Source: an uncultured Pelagibacteraceae bacterium
GTDB taxonomy: Bacteria > Pseudomonadota > Alphaproteobacteria > Pelagibacterales > Pelagibacteraceae
Length of the DNA: 64,000 nucleotides
Direction of reading: 5' to 3'
Assembly: GCA_902626725.1 (NCBI GenBank)
Contig: CACOGI010000001.1
Span: 1-64,000 of the forward strand
In this document: in pieces, positions 35,494-45,417 of the stretch
How the letters are laid out: the number at the start of each line of letters is the position of its first letter
Position numbering within the stretch: the first letter of the stretch is position 1
Notes under the pieces: model-generated
The model's database searches: none
What the model saw: the letters and a program-made list of their open reading frames with translations, nothing else
Told to the model about the DNA's origin: nothing
Position numbers and translations under genes: made by a program

Positions 35494-37971
35494 TTATTTT
35501 AAGTTTAAATTTTTTAGAACACCAAATGGAGTTTCTTTTATCAACTTTTTATTTGTTTTTTTTATGTTTTTCCTAGGAAAATATTTAAAAAATACATCTT
35601 TTTCCTTATCTGTGACCTTATAGTTCATACATTTAAGAAGTTTTTTGAAATTCTCTTTACCACAACCCAATAAATTTAACATTTCAGGAATCATCTTTAT
35701 TTCTTTGCCTTTATCTAAATTAGAATTGATTATTTGCATAAATAATCTTTCAAGAATATCAATTCTTACATATAAATTTTCAAATTTTTCAAAGCCACAA
35801 AGTAACATAAAATTTTTATTATTATTTTTTTCATCATCCAAAAAATTAAGACCAAAAGTTGGAGGCTTTAAATTAAAGTATTTTTGATGGTAATTTTTCC
35901 AAAGTAAAGTTCTAAGTGATACAGGTTCTGGTTTAATCAATCTGTATAAAAAAACATGATATCTTCCAAATTTTACACCAAGATCTCTTAAAACTTTCCT
36001 TTCGTTTTGGCCTAATATTTTTAAATATTCTGAAACCTGATCTCTCTTAAGAACACCATTGTTCTCATAAAGTTGATAAGCAAGAGCTTTAATTGAAGTG
36101 TTTTTTTCTTTTAAATTCTTTAGATCAATTAGACTTTTTAATGTTGTATGGATTTTATTTTCCAACCATTTTTCCAAAAAAATAGTTAATTTTTTTTTGT
36201 AAGTATTTTCTAAAATATCATCAACTATTAAATCTATTTTTGGATTTAAGTAGTCCTTTCCAGAAACTAATCTACCAATGGCTGATTTATTCCAGTAAAT
36301 TTTAAAATCATCATTTAGTTCAATTAATCCTGTATCAATTATAACTTGAATTCTTCTTACTAATTCTGGACCAACTGTTTGTCTTGCAGCTTTTTTTAAA
36401 GATTTGATATCTGTTTCGAGAGCACCTTTTTTTAAATCTAATTCTAATTTGAGGCCATTAATTTTTCCTATAAATTGATCATCAATTAAGACATTATTGT
36501 TTTCTAAAATTTTTGTATCAAATTCCATATCTTGCTTTAAACCTCTTGCCAAAACACTTGCACGTTTATCAATAAAAGTTTTTGTGAGTTCTTCATGAAG
36601 TCTATCTGAGAGTCTATCCTCTAATAATTTTGTTTTTTCTATCCAATAATCTTGATTTTCTATCCAATTATTTTTATTTGAAACATATGACCAAGTTCTT
36701 ACATTTGCAATTCTATTTGATAAAGAATCTACGTTTCCGTCTAATTTGTCCAATTTCATTAATTGAAGGCGCATATAATCATTTGAAATCTTACCTTTTT
36801 TGCTGTTTAGATATTTGAAAACGTTAAAAATTACCTCGTAGTGATTTCCATAAGTTTTTTTTACAAAATCAGGTATTTGACAACATTCCCACAAAAGAAT
36901 TAATTTTTCCTTATTAAATTTAATATTTTCAAAATTTTTATCTCTTAAAAAAAATTTTAGAGCTTTTTCATCTTCGCACTCATGTATTTTTCTCAGCCAA
37001 TCTTTATTAGGTCTTTCGTCAAGGGTTTTGATAAGTGAAGATGGATTATTAAAACTCAAGTTTGAGTTTCTCCAAAATAAAGCTCGAATATCCTCAAATT
37101 TATGGTTCTCTAATAGTTCAATTTCCTCAGCATTAATCTCTTTACAATCTCCAGTTACACCAAAACTACCGTCATTTAAGTATCTACCTGCTCTACCCGC
37201 AATTTGTCCTATTTCAGATAAATTTAGTCTTCTTAGTTTTCTACCATCAAATTTTTTAAGATTTGAAAAATAAACATTATCTAGATCCATATTTATACCC
37301 ATGCCCACGGCATCAGTAGCAACTAAAAAATCAACATCATTGGATTGATATAATTCTACTTGAGCATTTCGTGTTTTGGGACTCAAAGATCCCATAACAA
37401 TTGCTGCTCCACCTTTTTGTCTTCTTATTAATTCTGCTATTGCATAAACTTCTTCTGCAGAAAATGCGATAATTGCTGTTTTTCTATTTATTCTAGAAAT
37501 TTTTTTGTAACCAGAATAAGAAAGCTTAGATAACCTTTTTCTATCTATAAATTCTATATCATCGTCCAATTTTAAAATAATGTTTTTGATTGTGTTAGAA
37601 CCCATAAACATTGTGAGTTTGTTACCTCTCAAATTTAATAATCTATCTGTAAAAATATGTCCTCGTTCGTGATCAGCACACATTTGGATTTCATCTACTC
37701 CAACAAAATCTAAATATTTATCTATCGGCATAGACTCTACAGTACACAAAAAATATTTAGCATTAGTTGGTATAATTTTCTCCTCACCAGTAATTAAAGC
37801 AACTTTATCAAGTGAAGTCTTTTTTATAACTTTGTCATATACCTCACGTGCTAATAATCTAAGAGGGAAACCAATCATTCCGCTTTCAAAAGACAACATT
37901 GTCTCGATGGCCAGATGAGTTTTACCTGTGTTAGTTGGACCAAGAACAGCAGTTATTTTATTTTTTGTCAT
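35494..37971 (-). CDS. SUV3-like DEx/H RNA helicase
   Basis: A superfamily 2 helicase of 825 aa related to mitochondrial SUV3. Walker A is GPTNTGKTHLA near residue 11, the DEx/H box reads VDEIQM, and motif VI is IGQIAGRAGRY. SUV3-type middle region with VESMPI and GSLSPKTRNAQVELYQ follows, then a long C-terminal part with KFGRYHVFLYRLIKPE. Probably unwinds structured RNA during decay, possibly with PNPase as in mitochondria (inference). First of helicase-TerB-fdxA-carD. Confidence 0.88.
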   Translation of the reverse strand: MTKNKITAVLGPTNTGKTHLAIETMLSFESGMIGFPLRLLAREVYDKVIKKTSLDKVALITGEEKIIPTNAKYFLCTVESMPIDKYLDFVGVDEIQMCADHERGHIFTDRLLNLRGNKLTMFMGSNTIKNIILKLDDDIEFIDRKRLSKLSYSGYKKISRINRKTAIIAFSAEEVYAIAELIRRQKGGAAIVMGSLSPKTRNAQVELYQSNDVDFLVATDAVGMGINMDLDNVYFSNLKKFDGRKLRRLNLSEIGQIAGRAGRYLNDGSFGVTGDCKEINAEEIELLENHKFEDIRALFWRNSNLSFNNPSSLIKTLDERPNKDWLRKIHECEDEKALKFFLRDKNFENIKFNKEKLILLWECCQIPDFVKKTYGNHYEVIFNVFKYLNSKKGKISNDYMRLQLMKLDKLDGNVDSLSNRIANVRTWSYVSNKNNWIENQDYWIEKTKLLEDRLSDRLHEELTKTFIDKRASVLARGLKQDMEFDTKILENNNVLIDDQFIGKINGLKLELDLKKGALETDIKSLKKAARQTVGPELVRRIQVIIDTGLIELNDDFKIYWNKSAIGRLVSGKDYLNPKIDLIVDDILENTYKKKLTIFLEKWLENKIHTTLKSLIDLKNLKEKNTSIKALAYQLYENNGVLKRDQVSEYLKILGQNERKVLRDLGVKFGRYHVFLYRLIKPEPVSLRTLLWKNYHQKYFNLKPPTFGLNFLDDEKNNNKNFMLLCGFEKFENLYVRIDILERLFMQIINSNLDKGKEIKMIPEMLNLLGCGKENFKKLLKCMNYKVTDKEKDVFFKYFPRKNIKKTNKKLIKETPFGVLKNLNLK

Positions 37972-38166
37972 TTCTATCTTTGGTATGTATAATTTTTTAC
38001 CTACTAGATATTGTTACTAGCAAAGAACAAAAATAGACTAAAACATGACCGAATCGCATGAAAAAAAGTTCTCATTTCAGTTTAAATTAAATTTACTCTA
38101 ACATAATTCGAATTTTTTCGAAAACACTAATTATATTATTTTACCCTAATTTTAAAGTTAAAGATT
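37972..38166. other. Intergenic region between thioesterase and helicase genes
   Basis: 195 bp of very AT-rich DNA upstream of the helicase start and downstream of the thioesterase stop (both minus strand). TTCGAA and TTTCGAAA repeats near 38107-38121 form a weak inverted repeat. An 18-codon plus-strand ORF from 38045 looks like chance. No convincing gene or RNA found. Confidence 0.3.
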
Positions 38167-38571
38167 TTAAGATTTTGGTTTCAAAATTTTCCAGACTCCA
38201 GAGGCAGACGTGATAATTTTATTATTACATTCCAATTCACAAAATAAAAAAACTAGAGTTTTAGTTTTTTTTAATATTTTTACTTTACCAAAGATCTCAT
38301 CACCAACTTTTGAAACTCCTATAAATTTTAAATCCAATGAAACAGTAACACAGGGTGCATTTTCTGCAGTTCTATGTGCTGCAGTCCCAGCCCCAGCATC
38401 AATTAAAGCTGATAAGTAACCCCCATGTGTAATTCCTGCAGCGTTTAAATGATTTTCGTTTATTATCGATTTAAATTCGTACTGATTATCAGAAACATTT
38501 CTAAACAAAATACCTCCGTTATGTCTCATAAAACCTGGTTTTAAACTAATTTGTTCAAATTTTTCTGACAT
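38167..38571 (-). CDS. PaaI-type hot-dog thioesterase
   Basis: A 134-aa single hot-dog domain. The helix start GITHGGYLSALIDAGAGTAAH carries the HGG motif and catalytic acid of the PaaI/YbgC-like acyl-CoA thioesterases; VTVSLDLKFIGVSKVGDEI is the central strand region. Substrate unknown. Preceded 7 bp upstream by a possible 32-aa membrane ORF. Confidence 0.85.
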   Translation of the reverse strand: MSEKFEQISLKPGFMRHNGGILFRNVSDNQYEFKSIINENHLNAAGITHGGYLSALIDAGAGTAAHRTAENAPCVTVSLDLKFIGVSKVGDEIFGKVKILKKTKTLVFLFCELECNNKIITSASGVWKILKPKS

Positions 38572-38578
38572 ATCTTTT

Positions 38579-38677
38579 TTATAGTATAAAGGTAAGGATT
38601 AATAAAATAATAAAAATAATTATAAAAAAATAAATTACAGACGATTGTAGAGATGCTTTAAAAAACCATTTGAACAT
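38579..38677 (-). CDS. Possible 32-aa membrane protein
   Basis: Read directly on the minus strand: MFKWFFKASLQSSVIYFFII followed by a continuous hydrophobic stretch to ILTFIL. It begins 13 bp past the tRNA-Arg gene and ends 7 bp before the thioesterase start, same strand. Could be a tiny single-pass protein, or chance coding in AT-rich DNA, where hydrophobic codons are common. No homologue recalled. Confidence 0.35.
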   Translation of the reverse strand: MFKWFFKASLQSSVIYFFIIIFIILLILTFIL

Positions 38678-38689
38678 AAAAAACCTAAT

Positions 38690-38766
38690 TGGCGCGCCTG
38701 CTAGGAGTCGAACCCAGAACCTCCTGGTCCGTAGCCAAGCGCTCTATCCAGTTGAGCTACAGGCGC
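38690..38766 (-). tRNA. tRNA-Arg (anticodon ACG)
   Basis: On the minus strand acceptor GCGCCTG pairs with CAGGCGC, followed by discriminator G and encoded CCA. Anticodon stem CTTGG/CCAGG with loop CTACGGA gives anticodon ACG (wobble A expected to become inosine). D-arm GCTC-AACTGGATA-GAGC and T-arm with GGTTCGACTCC are regular; 77 nt. Confidence 0.97.
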
Positions 38767-38837
38767 TTTTTTAATTTATTTAATTATAGTATATCAAATT
38801 TTAGTGTATTTTAATGATAAGATATATTTAAAATTTT

Positions 38838-40013
38838 ATGGCTGATAAATCTAAAGAAGTAGTTATTGTAAATGCGGTTAGAACACCAATAGGTACTTAT
38901 AGAGGATCTTTAAAAAGAATAAGCTCTGATAAACTTGGATCTATAGTGATAAAAGAAGTTTTAAGAGTATCTAAATTTAGTAAAGATGAGATTGATGAAA
39001 TAATAATGGGTCAAGTATTAACTGCGGGGGGTGGACAAAATCCAGCAAGACAAGCGGCAATAAATGCTGGTATACCCATTTCAAAACCAGCTTATTTGAT
39101 CAATCAGGTTTGTGGGTCTGGATTAAGAGCAGTAATTTCAGGTTATCAGTCTATAAAATTAGGGGAGTCTCTAAATGTGATTTCTGGAGGTCAAGAAAAT
39201 ATGTCTATCGCTCCCCATTCAATTTTTTACAGAGATGAAAAAAAAATATCAGAAGACAAACTTTCAGACACAATGATTAATGACGGATTAATGGATGCAT
39301 TCAATAATTACCATATGGGAGTGACCGCAGAAAATGTTGCAAAGAAATTTGATATATCAAGACAAGAACAAGATGAATTTGCCTTAAATTCGCAAAAAAA
39401 AACAGAAGCTGCTTTAAATGATAACAGATTTAATGATGAGTTAATTAAAATAAATCAACAAGGCAATATACTTGATCGGGATGAGCATCCGCGATTAGGC
39501 TTAAAAATATCTGATTTAGAAAAATTAAAAACAGTTTTCAAAGACAATGGATCAGTCACACCAGGAAATTCCTCAGGTATAAATGATGGTGCAGCAGCTT
39601 TATTATTAACTACTTTAGAGCAAGTAGAAAAAAAATCTATTACTCCTTTAGCAAAAATAGTGTCATGGTCATCAGTTGGGTTAGATCCTGGTTTAATGGG
39701 TTTGGGACCCATTAATGCTGTTCGTCAAGCAGTTAAAAAAGCAAAATGGAGATTAGATGAAATTGACTTATTTGAAGTTAATGAAGCTTTTGCTGCTCAA
39801 AGTATTGCTGTAATTCGAGAGTTAGGTATTGATCATAATAAAGTTAATGTTAATGGTGGAGCAATTGCCCTTGGCCATCCAATCGGCGCTTCAGGTGCAA
39901 GAATACTTGTAACTTTGTTACATGAAATGAATAAACAAAAAAAAAAGAAAGGATGTGCAACACTTTGTATTGGTGGAGGAATGGGTATAGCTGTATGTGT
40001 TGAGAGAATTTAG
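38838..40013 (+). CDS. Acetyl-CoA acetyltransferase (thiolase)
   Basis: Condenses two acetyl-CoA or cleaves acetoacetyl-CoA. It is 391 aa, the usual size. The nucleophilic Cys is in [12 protein letters not shown] (about residue 89), the His in [17 protein letters not shown] and the second Cys in [11 protein letters not shown], with the NEAFAAQ motif also present. It could feed polyhydroxybutyrate or acetoacetyl-CoA metabolism; no partner genes are adjacent, so direction and pathway are not determined. Confidence 0.95.
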   Translation: MADKSKEVVIVNAVRTPIGTYRGSLKRISSDKLGSIVIKEVLRVSKFSKDEIDEIIMGQVLTAGGGQNPARQAAINAGIPISKPAYLINQVCGSGLRAVISGYQSIKLGESLNVISGGQENMSIAPHSIFYRDEKKISEDKLSDTMINDGLMDAFNNYHMGVTAENVAKKFDISRQEQDEFALNSQKKTEAALNDNRFNDELIKINQQGNILDRDEHPRLGLKISDLEKLKTVFKDNGSVTPGNSSGINDGAAALLLTTLEQVEKKSITPLAKIVSWSSVGLDPGLMGLGPINAVRQAVKKAKWRLDEIDLFEVNEAFAAQSIAVIRELGIDHNKVNVNGGAIALGHPIGASGARILVTLLHEMNKQKKKKGCATLCIGGGMGIAVCVERI

Positions 40014-40126
40014 GAATTAATTTTTCCGTATTTCTCCTCTAATAAAATTTTTTGTATCCATTTTTTAGCATCTATATAGGCACTATCTTTTGGATGAATA
40101 AGTGTTTTTAATAACTTTTTAATCAT
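40010..40126 (-). CDS. Possible 38-aa protein of unknown function
   Basis: Read directly on the minus strand: MIKKLLKTLIHPKDSAYIDA then [18 protein letters not shown]. The composition is that of an amphipathic soluble peptide rather than random AT-rich translation (Trp, His, Pro, balanced charge). It is convergent with the thiolase, overlapping its stop by 4 bp, a spacing seen often in this genome. No family recognised. Confidence 0.45.
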   Translation of the reverse strand: MIKKLLKTLIHPKDSAYIDAKKWIQKILLEEKYGKINS

Positions 40127-40220
40127 TTTTGAAGCATGTACGCAAAGAGTGTCAAAAAATTGAGCAGAATGTGTTAAGATTTGCAATTATCTATATTTTT
40201 ATATTGTATAAGACTAAAAA
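40127..40220. promoter_or_regulatory. Promoter region of the pyruvate dehydrogenase genes
   Basis: Between the 38-aa ORF (minus) and aceE (plus). On the plus strand TTGCAA (40181-40186) is followed 18 bp later by TGTATA (40205-40210), giving a start point a few bases before the aceE ATG. On the minus strand TTGACA (around 40157) faces the small ORF. No ribosome binding site is evident before aceE. Confidence 0.35.
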
Positions 40221-43200
40221 ATGACTGAAAAATTATTAGTTCCTGACATCGGAGATTTTGAAAATGTTGAGGTAATAGAATTGCTTGTCAAAGAAGGACA
40301 AGAAATCAAAAAAAACGATCCCGTAGTAACTATTGAAAGTGATAAATCTAGCGTTGAAATTCCATCAACCTACTCTGGAAAAATTGAGTCTATCAAAGTA
40401 AAAGTTGGAGATAAAGTTTCAAAAGGTGATTTGTTGATTAATATATCAAACTCAAATCAAACATCTACTTTACATAAAGATGTTCCAAAAAACACCGAGA
40501 ACTTAATTCAAGAAGCTGAGAGCTCTTTGAAAAAAAATCAAGAAGAAAAAAAAATAGTTCAAAAAATCGAAAAAGAAAAACCTCAAATTATTCAGGTTGT
40601 AAATGAAGGAGATATTGACCCATTAGAAACAAGTGAGTGGTTGGCTTCGCTTTCAGACGTAATTGAAAAAGATGGAAATCAGAGAGCGCATTATTTGATA
40701 AAAGAATTAATTAATAAAGCTTATATCGAAGGAGCCAATATTCCATATACACAAAACACACCATACATAAATACTATACCTACAAGTGAGGAAAAAAAAT
40801 CAAATGGTGATCAAAATGTGGAGCGAAGGATAAGATCATTGATTAGATGGAATGCAGCTGCAATGGTAGTAAGGGCAAATAAAAAATTTCCTGAACTTGG
40901 GGGTCACATAGGAACTTTTGCTTCTGCTGCTACTTTATACGATGTTGGGATGAACCATTTTTGGAGAGCTAAAAATAATAAATTTGGAGGGGATCTTGTT
41001 TATTTTCAAGGACATAGTGCACCTGGAATGTATGCCAGGGCTTTTTTAGAGGGCAGACTTAATGAAAAACAATTAGATAGTTTTAGACAAGAAGTTAAAC
41101 CAGGTGGTTTATCATCTTATCCGCACCCGTGGTTAATGCCAAACTTTTGGCAATTTCCAACTGTATCTATGGGTTTAGGACCAATGTTAGCAATTTATCA
41201 GGCGAGATATATGAAATACTTAATTAACAGAGGTTTGATCAAAGATGAGGGAAGAAAGGTTTGGGCATTTTTAGGTGATGGCGAAATGGATGAGCCGGAG
41301 TCTTTGGGAGCAATAGGTTTAGCGGCAAGAGAGAAACTAGACAACCTTATATTTGTAATAAATTGCAATCTTCAAAGATTAGATGGTCCTGTCCGTGGAA
41401 ATGGAAAAATTATACAAGAATTGGAGGGTATCTTTAGAGGAGCAGGATGGAATGTTATAAAGGTGATTTGGGGTTCTTATTGGGATCCGTTGTTAGCTAA
41501 TGATAAAACTGGTCATCTTGTTAAAACCATGAATGAGACAGTAGATGGTGAGTATCAGGCAATGAAAGCAAGGGATGGTGCTTATGTAAGAGAAAAATTT
41601 TTTGGAAAATATCCAGAAACCTCTGAATTGGTTTCTAGCCTATCCGATAAAGATATTTGGCGGTTAAATAGAGGTGGTCATGACCCTCATAAAGTCTTTG
41701 CAGCTTATGATAAGGCATCAAAAAATATTGGGAGCCCAACAGTAGTGATTGCTAAAACTATTAAAGGTTATGGAATGGGTAAAAGTGGAGAAAGTGTAAA
41801 TACTACGCACCAGACCAAAAAATTAGATGTGGATGATTTAATGTATTATAGAGATAGATTTGATGTTCCTTTGACAGATCAACAGGTCAAAAATATTGAA
41901 TATTACAAGCCTGAACCAAATTCCGCTGAAATAAAATATATTAAAGAAAGAAGACTTCAGCTAGGTGGCTATATACCAGAAAGAACTACATACGCAAAAC
42001 CTATTAAAACTCCTCCAAAAGATATTTTTGATAACATGAAGGAGTCAACAGGTAAAAAGGAAATGTCTACAACAATGGCCTTAGTAAGAATGTTAACAAA
42101 TTTATTAAGAGATAAGAATGTTGCTCCAAGACTAGTTCCTATTATACCCGATGAAGCAAGAACTTTTGGAATGGAAGGTTTTTTTCAAAAGATAGGTATT
42201 TACGCCCATGAGGGACAAAAATATGAACCAGAAGACTCAGCCCAATTAAGTTCCTATAGAGAGGAAAAAAGTGGACAAGTTTTAGAGGAAGGAATTACAG
42301 AGGCTGGTGCAATATCATCTTGGATTGCTGCAGGAACATCATACACAAATCATGATATCGAAATGATACCAATTTATCTTTTTTACTCAATGTTTGGATT
42401 TCAAAGAATTGGAGATTTTGCGTGGGCAGGTGCAGACAGTCAATCTAGAGGATTTTTAATAGGTGCAACAGCTGGAAGAACGACTTTAGCAGGAGAGGGA
42501 TTACAACACCAAGATGGTCATAGCCATCTTATAGCATCAACCATTCCTAATTGTATGTCCTATGATCCAACTTTTCATTATGAACTTGCAGTTATTTTTA
42601 GAGAAGGAATGAGAAGGATGCATGAAAAAAAAGAGAATATTTTTTATTACATAACAACAATGAATGAAAATTATCCTCATCCAGCTATGCCAAAAGATAA
42701 ATCCTGTGAAGAAGGAATTTTAAAAGGAATGTATAAAATAAAAGAATTTAACAAACATAAAAAAACAAAAATTCAATTTTTGGGATCTGGTACAATTTTA
42801 AGAGAAATGATTGCAGGTGCTGAAATACTTCAAAAAGAATATCAGATCGATAGTGAGATATGGAGTGTTACAAGTTTCAATGAATTAAGAAGAGATGGTT
42901 TAGAGGTAGAAAGATATAATCTTTTAAATCCAGACGAAAAACAAAAAAAATCTTATGTTGAAAAATGTTTAGGTAAGACTGAAGGCCCTATTTTAGCTGC
43001 TTCTGATTATATGAGAATGAACTCAGATCAAATTAGACCATATATAAATAAAAGTTTTTATTCATTAGGAACAGATGGATTTGGAAGAAGCGATACGAGA
43101 AAAAATTTAAGAAATTTTTTTGAAGTTGATAAAGAGCATGTTGTTGCATACGGATTAAGTATTTTAGCAAAAGAACAACTGATAACATCTAAGTATGCTA

Positions 43201-43259
43201 AAGAGGCTATCAAAAAATATGAAATTGATTCAAATAAACCAATGCCAACTAAATTATAA
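40221..43259 (+). CDS. aceE: Pyruvate dehydrogenase E1 (AceE type) with N-terminal lipoyl domain
   Basis: Decarboxylates pyruvate on thiamine diphosphate and reductively acetylates lipoyl groups. At 1012 aa it is about 125 residues longer than E. coli AceE (887) because residues 1-77 are a lipoyl domain with the lipoylation site ESDKSSVE (Lys42), joined by a Lys/Glu-rich linker to a complete homodimeric E1. ThDP site: GDGEMDEPES near 352 and FVINCNLQRLDG; other E1 signatures are RALIRWNAAAMV-like RSLIRWNAAAM and GFGRSDTR near the end. The stop overlaps the start of the E2 gene by one base. Confidence 0.93.
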   Translation: MTEKLLVPDIGDFENVEVIELLVKEGQEIKKNDPVVTIESDKSSVEIPSTYSGKIESIKVKVGDKVSKGDLLINISNSNQTSTLHKDVPKNTENLIQEAESSLKKNQEEKKIVQKIEKEKPQIIQVVNEGDIDPLETSEWLASLSDVIEKDGNQRAHYLIKELINKAYIEGANIPYTQNTPYINTIPTSEEKKSNGDQNVERRIRSLIRWNAAAMVVRANKKFPELGGHIGTFASAATLYDVGMNHFWRAKNNKFGGDLVYFQGHSAPGMYARAFLEGRLNEKQLDSFRQEVKPGGLSSYPHPWLMPNFWQFPTVSMGLGPMLAIYQARYMKYLINRGLIKDEGRKVWAFLGDGEMDEPESLGAIGLAAREKLDNLIFVINCNLQRLDGPVRGNGKIIQELEGIFRGAGWNVIKVIWGSYWDPLLANDKTGHLVKTMNETVDGEYQAMKARDGAYVREKFFGKYPETSELVSSLSDKDIWRLNRGGHDPHKVFAAYDKASKNIGSPTVVIAKTIKGYGMGKSGESVNTTHQTKKLDVDDLMYYRDRFDVPLTDQQVKNIEYYKPEPNSAEIKYIKERRLQLGGYIPERTTYAKPIKTPPKDIFDNMKESTGKKEMSTTMALVRMLTNLLRDKNVAPRLVPIIPDEARTFGMEGFFQKIGIYAHEGQKYEPEDSAQLSSYREEKSGQVLEEGITEAGAISSWIAAGTSYTNHDIEMIPIYLFYSMFGFQRIGDFAWAGADSQSRGFLIGATAGRTTLAGEGLQHQDGHSHLIASTIPNCMSYDPTFHYELAVIFREGMRRMHEKKENIFYYITTMNENYPHPAMPKDKSCEEGILKGMYKIKEFNKHKKTKIQFLGSGTILREMIAGAEILQKEYQIDSEIWSVTSFNELRRDGLEVERYNLLNPDEKQKKSYVEKCLGKTEGPILAASDYMRMNSDQIRPYINKSFYSLGTDGFGRSDTRKNLRNFFEVDKEHVVAYGLSILAKEQLITSKYAKEAIKKYEIDSNKPMPTKL

Positions 43260-44518
43260 TGTCAGAAATTGAGATAAAAGTACCTAATATTGGCGACTTC
43301 AAAGATGTAGAGGTTATAGAGGTTTTAGTTTCAGCGGGCCAAATTATAAAAAAAAATAATCCTTTAATAACAATAGAAAGTGATAAATCTAGTGTAGAAA
43401 TTCCCTCAAATTTTGATGGTAAAATTAAAACTTTAAAAACAAAGGTAGGGGATAAAGTTTCAGAGGGAGACCTAATCTTAGTTTTAGAAAATATAAATAA
43501 AGATCAAGAAAAAATTGAAAAAAAATCTGTAATAGAAAAAGAGATTAAAAAAACCCATAAAACAAAACCAGAGACACAAAGATTATCCACTGACCAAAAT
43601 AAAGTTTTTAACATATCATCTGCTAGTCCAAAAGTTCGAAAATTTGCAAGAGAACTTGGTGTAGATATTAATCAAGTTACTGGTAGTGAACGTAAAGGTA
43701 GAGTCATTGAAAGTGATGTAAAATTATTTGTAGCTTCGAAATCTAATAACTTAGTCAATAATGAGAAAAAAAGTAATGAAAGGATAAAACAAGAATACTC
43801 TCACTCAGAATTTGGGGAAGTAGAAATAAAAGAAGTACCAAGAGTTAAAAAATTATCATCAAAATATTTGATGAATTCTTGGACAAATATTCCTCATGTA
43901 ACCAATCATGATGAAGCAGATATCACAGAGTTAGAAGAATTCAGAACATCGTTAACTGATATATATACTGGAGAAAAAAAAAAAATTACGCCTTTAGCTT
44001 TTATTGTTAAAGCTTTGACTGCTTCATTGAAAAAATTTCCCAATTTTAATAGCTCTATTGATGATATTGATGGTGGAAAAATGACTGTTAAAAAATATTA
44101 TCATATTGGAATTGCTGTTGATACTCCTCATGGTTTAATGGTTCCTAAACTAAGAAATGCTGACAACAAAAATATTGATCTTATAAGTTCTGAACTTAAA
44201 AATCTTAGTGATCAATGTAGAAATCTTAAAATTGATAAAAAAGAGTTATTTGGTGGATCTATGACAATAACGAGTTTAGGGGGAATAGGAGGGTCATTCT
44301 TCACACCAATTATAAATTTTCCCGAAGTTGCAATATTAGGAATTGGAAGATCTGAAAAAAAACAAGTTTTCTTTAATGGAAAATTCGTTACAAGAACTAT
44401 GTTGCCTATATCATTGTCTTATGATCATAGAATTATTGATGGAGCAGAAGCCGCTCGTTTTAACAATGAGTTAAAAGAAAATTTAGGAAAAAATTTTGCT
44501 TACAAATTAGCAGTCTAA
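43259..44518 (+). CDS. aceF: Dihydrolipoamide acetyltransferase (pyruvate dehydrogenase E2)
   Basis: Core enzyme that transfers acetyl from lipoyl to CoA. It is 419 aa: one lipoyl domain (1-77, ESDKSSVE, Lys43), a linker, the peripheral-subunit-binding domain (SASPKVRKFARELGVDINQ to GRVIESDV, about 121-157) and the catalytic domain ending in SYDHRIIDGAEAARF with the DHRxxDG active site. Its lipoyl domain is strikingly similar to that of the fused E1. Coupled to aceE by a one-base overlap. No E3 (lpd) gene follows. Confidence 0.96.
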   Translation: MSEIEIKVPNIGDFKDVEVIEVLVSAGQIIKKNNPLITIESDKSSVEIPSNFDGKIKTLKTKVGDKVSEGDLILVLENINKDQEKIEKKSVIEKEIKKTHKTKPETQRLSTDQNKVFNISSASPKVRKFARELGVDINQVTGSERKGRVIESDVKLFVASKSNNLVNNEKKSNERIKQEYSHSEFGEVEIKEVPRVKKLSSKYLMNSWTNIPHVTNHDEADITELEEFRTSLTDIYTGEKKKITPLAFIVKALTASLKKFPNFNSSIDDIDGGKMTVKKYYHIGIAVDTPHGLMVPKLRNADNKNIDLISSELKNLSDQCRNLKIDKKELFGGSMTITSLGGIGGSFFTPIINFPEVAILGIGRSEKKQVFFNGKFVTRTMLPISLSYDHRIIDGAEAARFNNELKENLGKNFAYKLAV

Positions 44519-44526
44519 AACAGATT

Positions 44527-45417
44527 ATGTCGAAAACAGTCTCATTATTGTGTGCATTATTGTGTACATTTATTTGGGGAACCACTTTTATTGCCCAGGA
44601 TACAGGTATGGACAATATAGGTCCTTTCACTTTCAACGCTGTAAGATTTTTTGTTGGGTTTCTGGCGATTGTTCCTCTTGTATTTTTATTCGAGTTAAAA
44701 AAATTTAAATCAGAGTTTAAATTAGACTTTAAAACATTTGCTATTCTCTCCTTTTTAATTGGATTATCACTTTTTTTAGGCTCAGCATTACAACAAGTTG
44801 CTCTTCTGTATACAGATGTCGCTAACGCAGCTTTTTTCACTATTTTTTATGTCCCCATGGTGCCAATAATAATTTTTCTATTTAGAAAGAAATCAATGCA
44901 TTGGAGTGTGTGGCCCTCTGTAGTTCTATGCTTAATTGGTGGTTATCTACTTACTAATTTTCATGATGCAACAATAAGGCTTGGCGATACACTTGTTGTA
45001 TTAGGTGCTTTATTTTGGAGTACCCATATCATTTTTACTGGTGTAATAGTTACAAAATATAATTTACCTTTAACCTTAGGTGCTATTCAAACTTTATTAG
45101 TAGCTTTATTTTCTTTTATTATTGGATTTATTTATGAAGAATTTATAATTGAGAATATTTTTAGTGAAATAGACTCAATCTTATACGCAGGAATTCTTTC
45201 AGGAGGATTTGCTTTTGTTTTACAAATTTACGCACAAAAAAATATTACTCCTGCTCCAGCAGCAATAATTTTTTCACTAGAGGGTGTTTTTGCTACAATC
45301 GCAGCTTGGTTTTTATTAAATCAAATATTGGGAGTTAATAATTTATTAGGATGTTTCTTTATATTAAGTGGAGTTTTGTTATCCCAGTTACTACCTTTAG
45401 TCAAACGTTCAGTCTAA
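44527..45417 (+). CDS. EamA/DMT-family membrane transporter
   Basis: A 296-aa protein with about ten hydrophobic helices in two EamA repeats. The first begins LLCALLCTFIWGTTFIAQD and the second around LGALFWSTHIIFTGVIV; APAAIIFSLEGVFATIAAW near the C-terminus is typical. Substrate unknown (metabolite or amino-acid efflux in the family). It lies 8 bp after the E2 gene and overlaps the convergent uppP by 4 bp. Confidence 0.88.
   Translation: MSKTVSLLCALLCTFIWGTTFIAQDTGMDNIGPFTFNAVRFFVGFLAIVPLVFLFELKKFKSEFKLDFKTFAILSFLIGLSLFLGSALQQVALLYTDVANAAFFTIFYVPMVPIIIFLFRKKSMHWSVWPSVVLCLIGGYLLTNFHDATIRLGDTLVVLGALFWSTHIIFTGVIVTKYNLPLTLGAIQTLLVALFSFIIGFIYEEFIIENIFSEIDSILYAGILSGGFAFVLQIYAQKNITPAPAAIIFSLEGVFATIAAWFLLNQILGVNNLLGCFFILSGVLLSQLLPLVKRSV

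Noticed and set aside
38045..38101. 18-codon plus-strand ORF beginning MTESHEKKFS
   Set aside because: Too short, no ribosome binding site, lies alone in AT-rich spacer upstream of a divergent gene.
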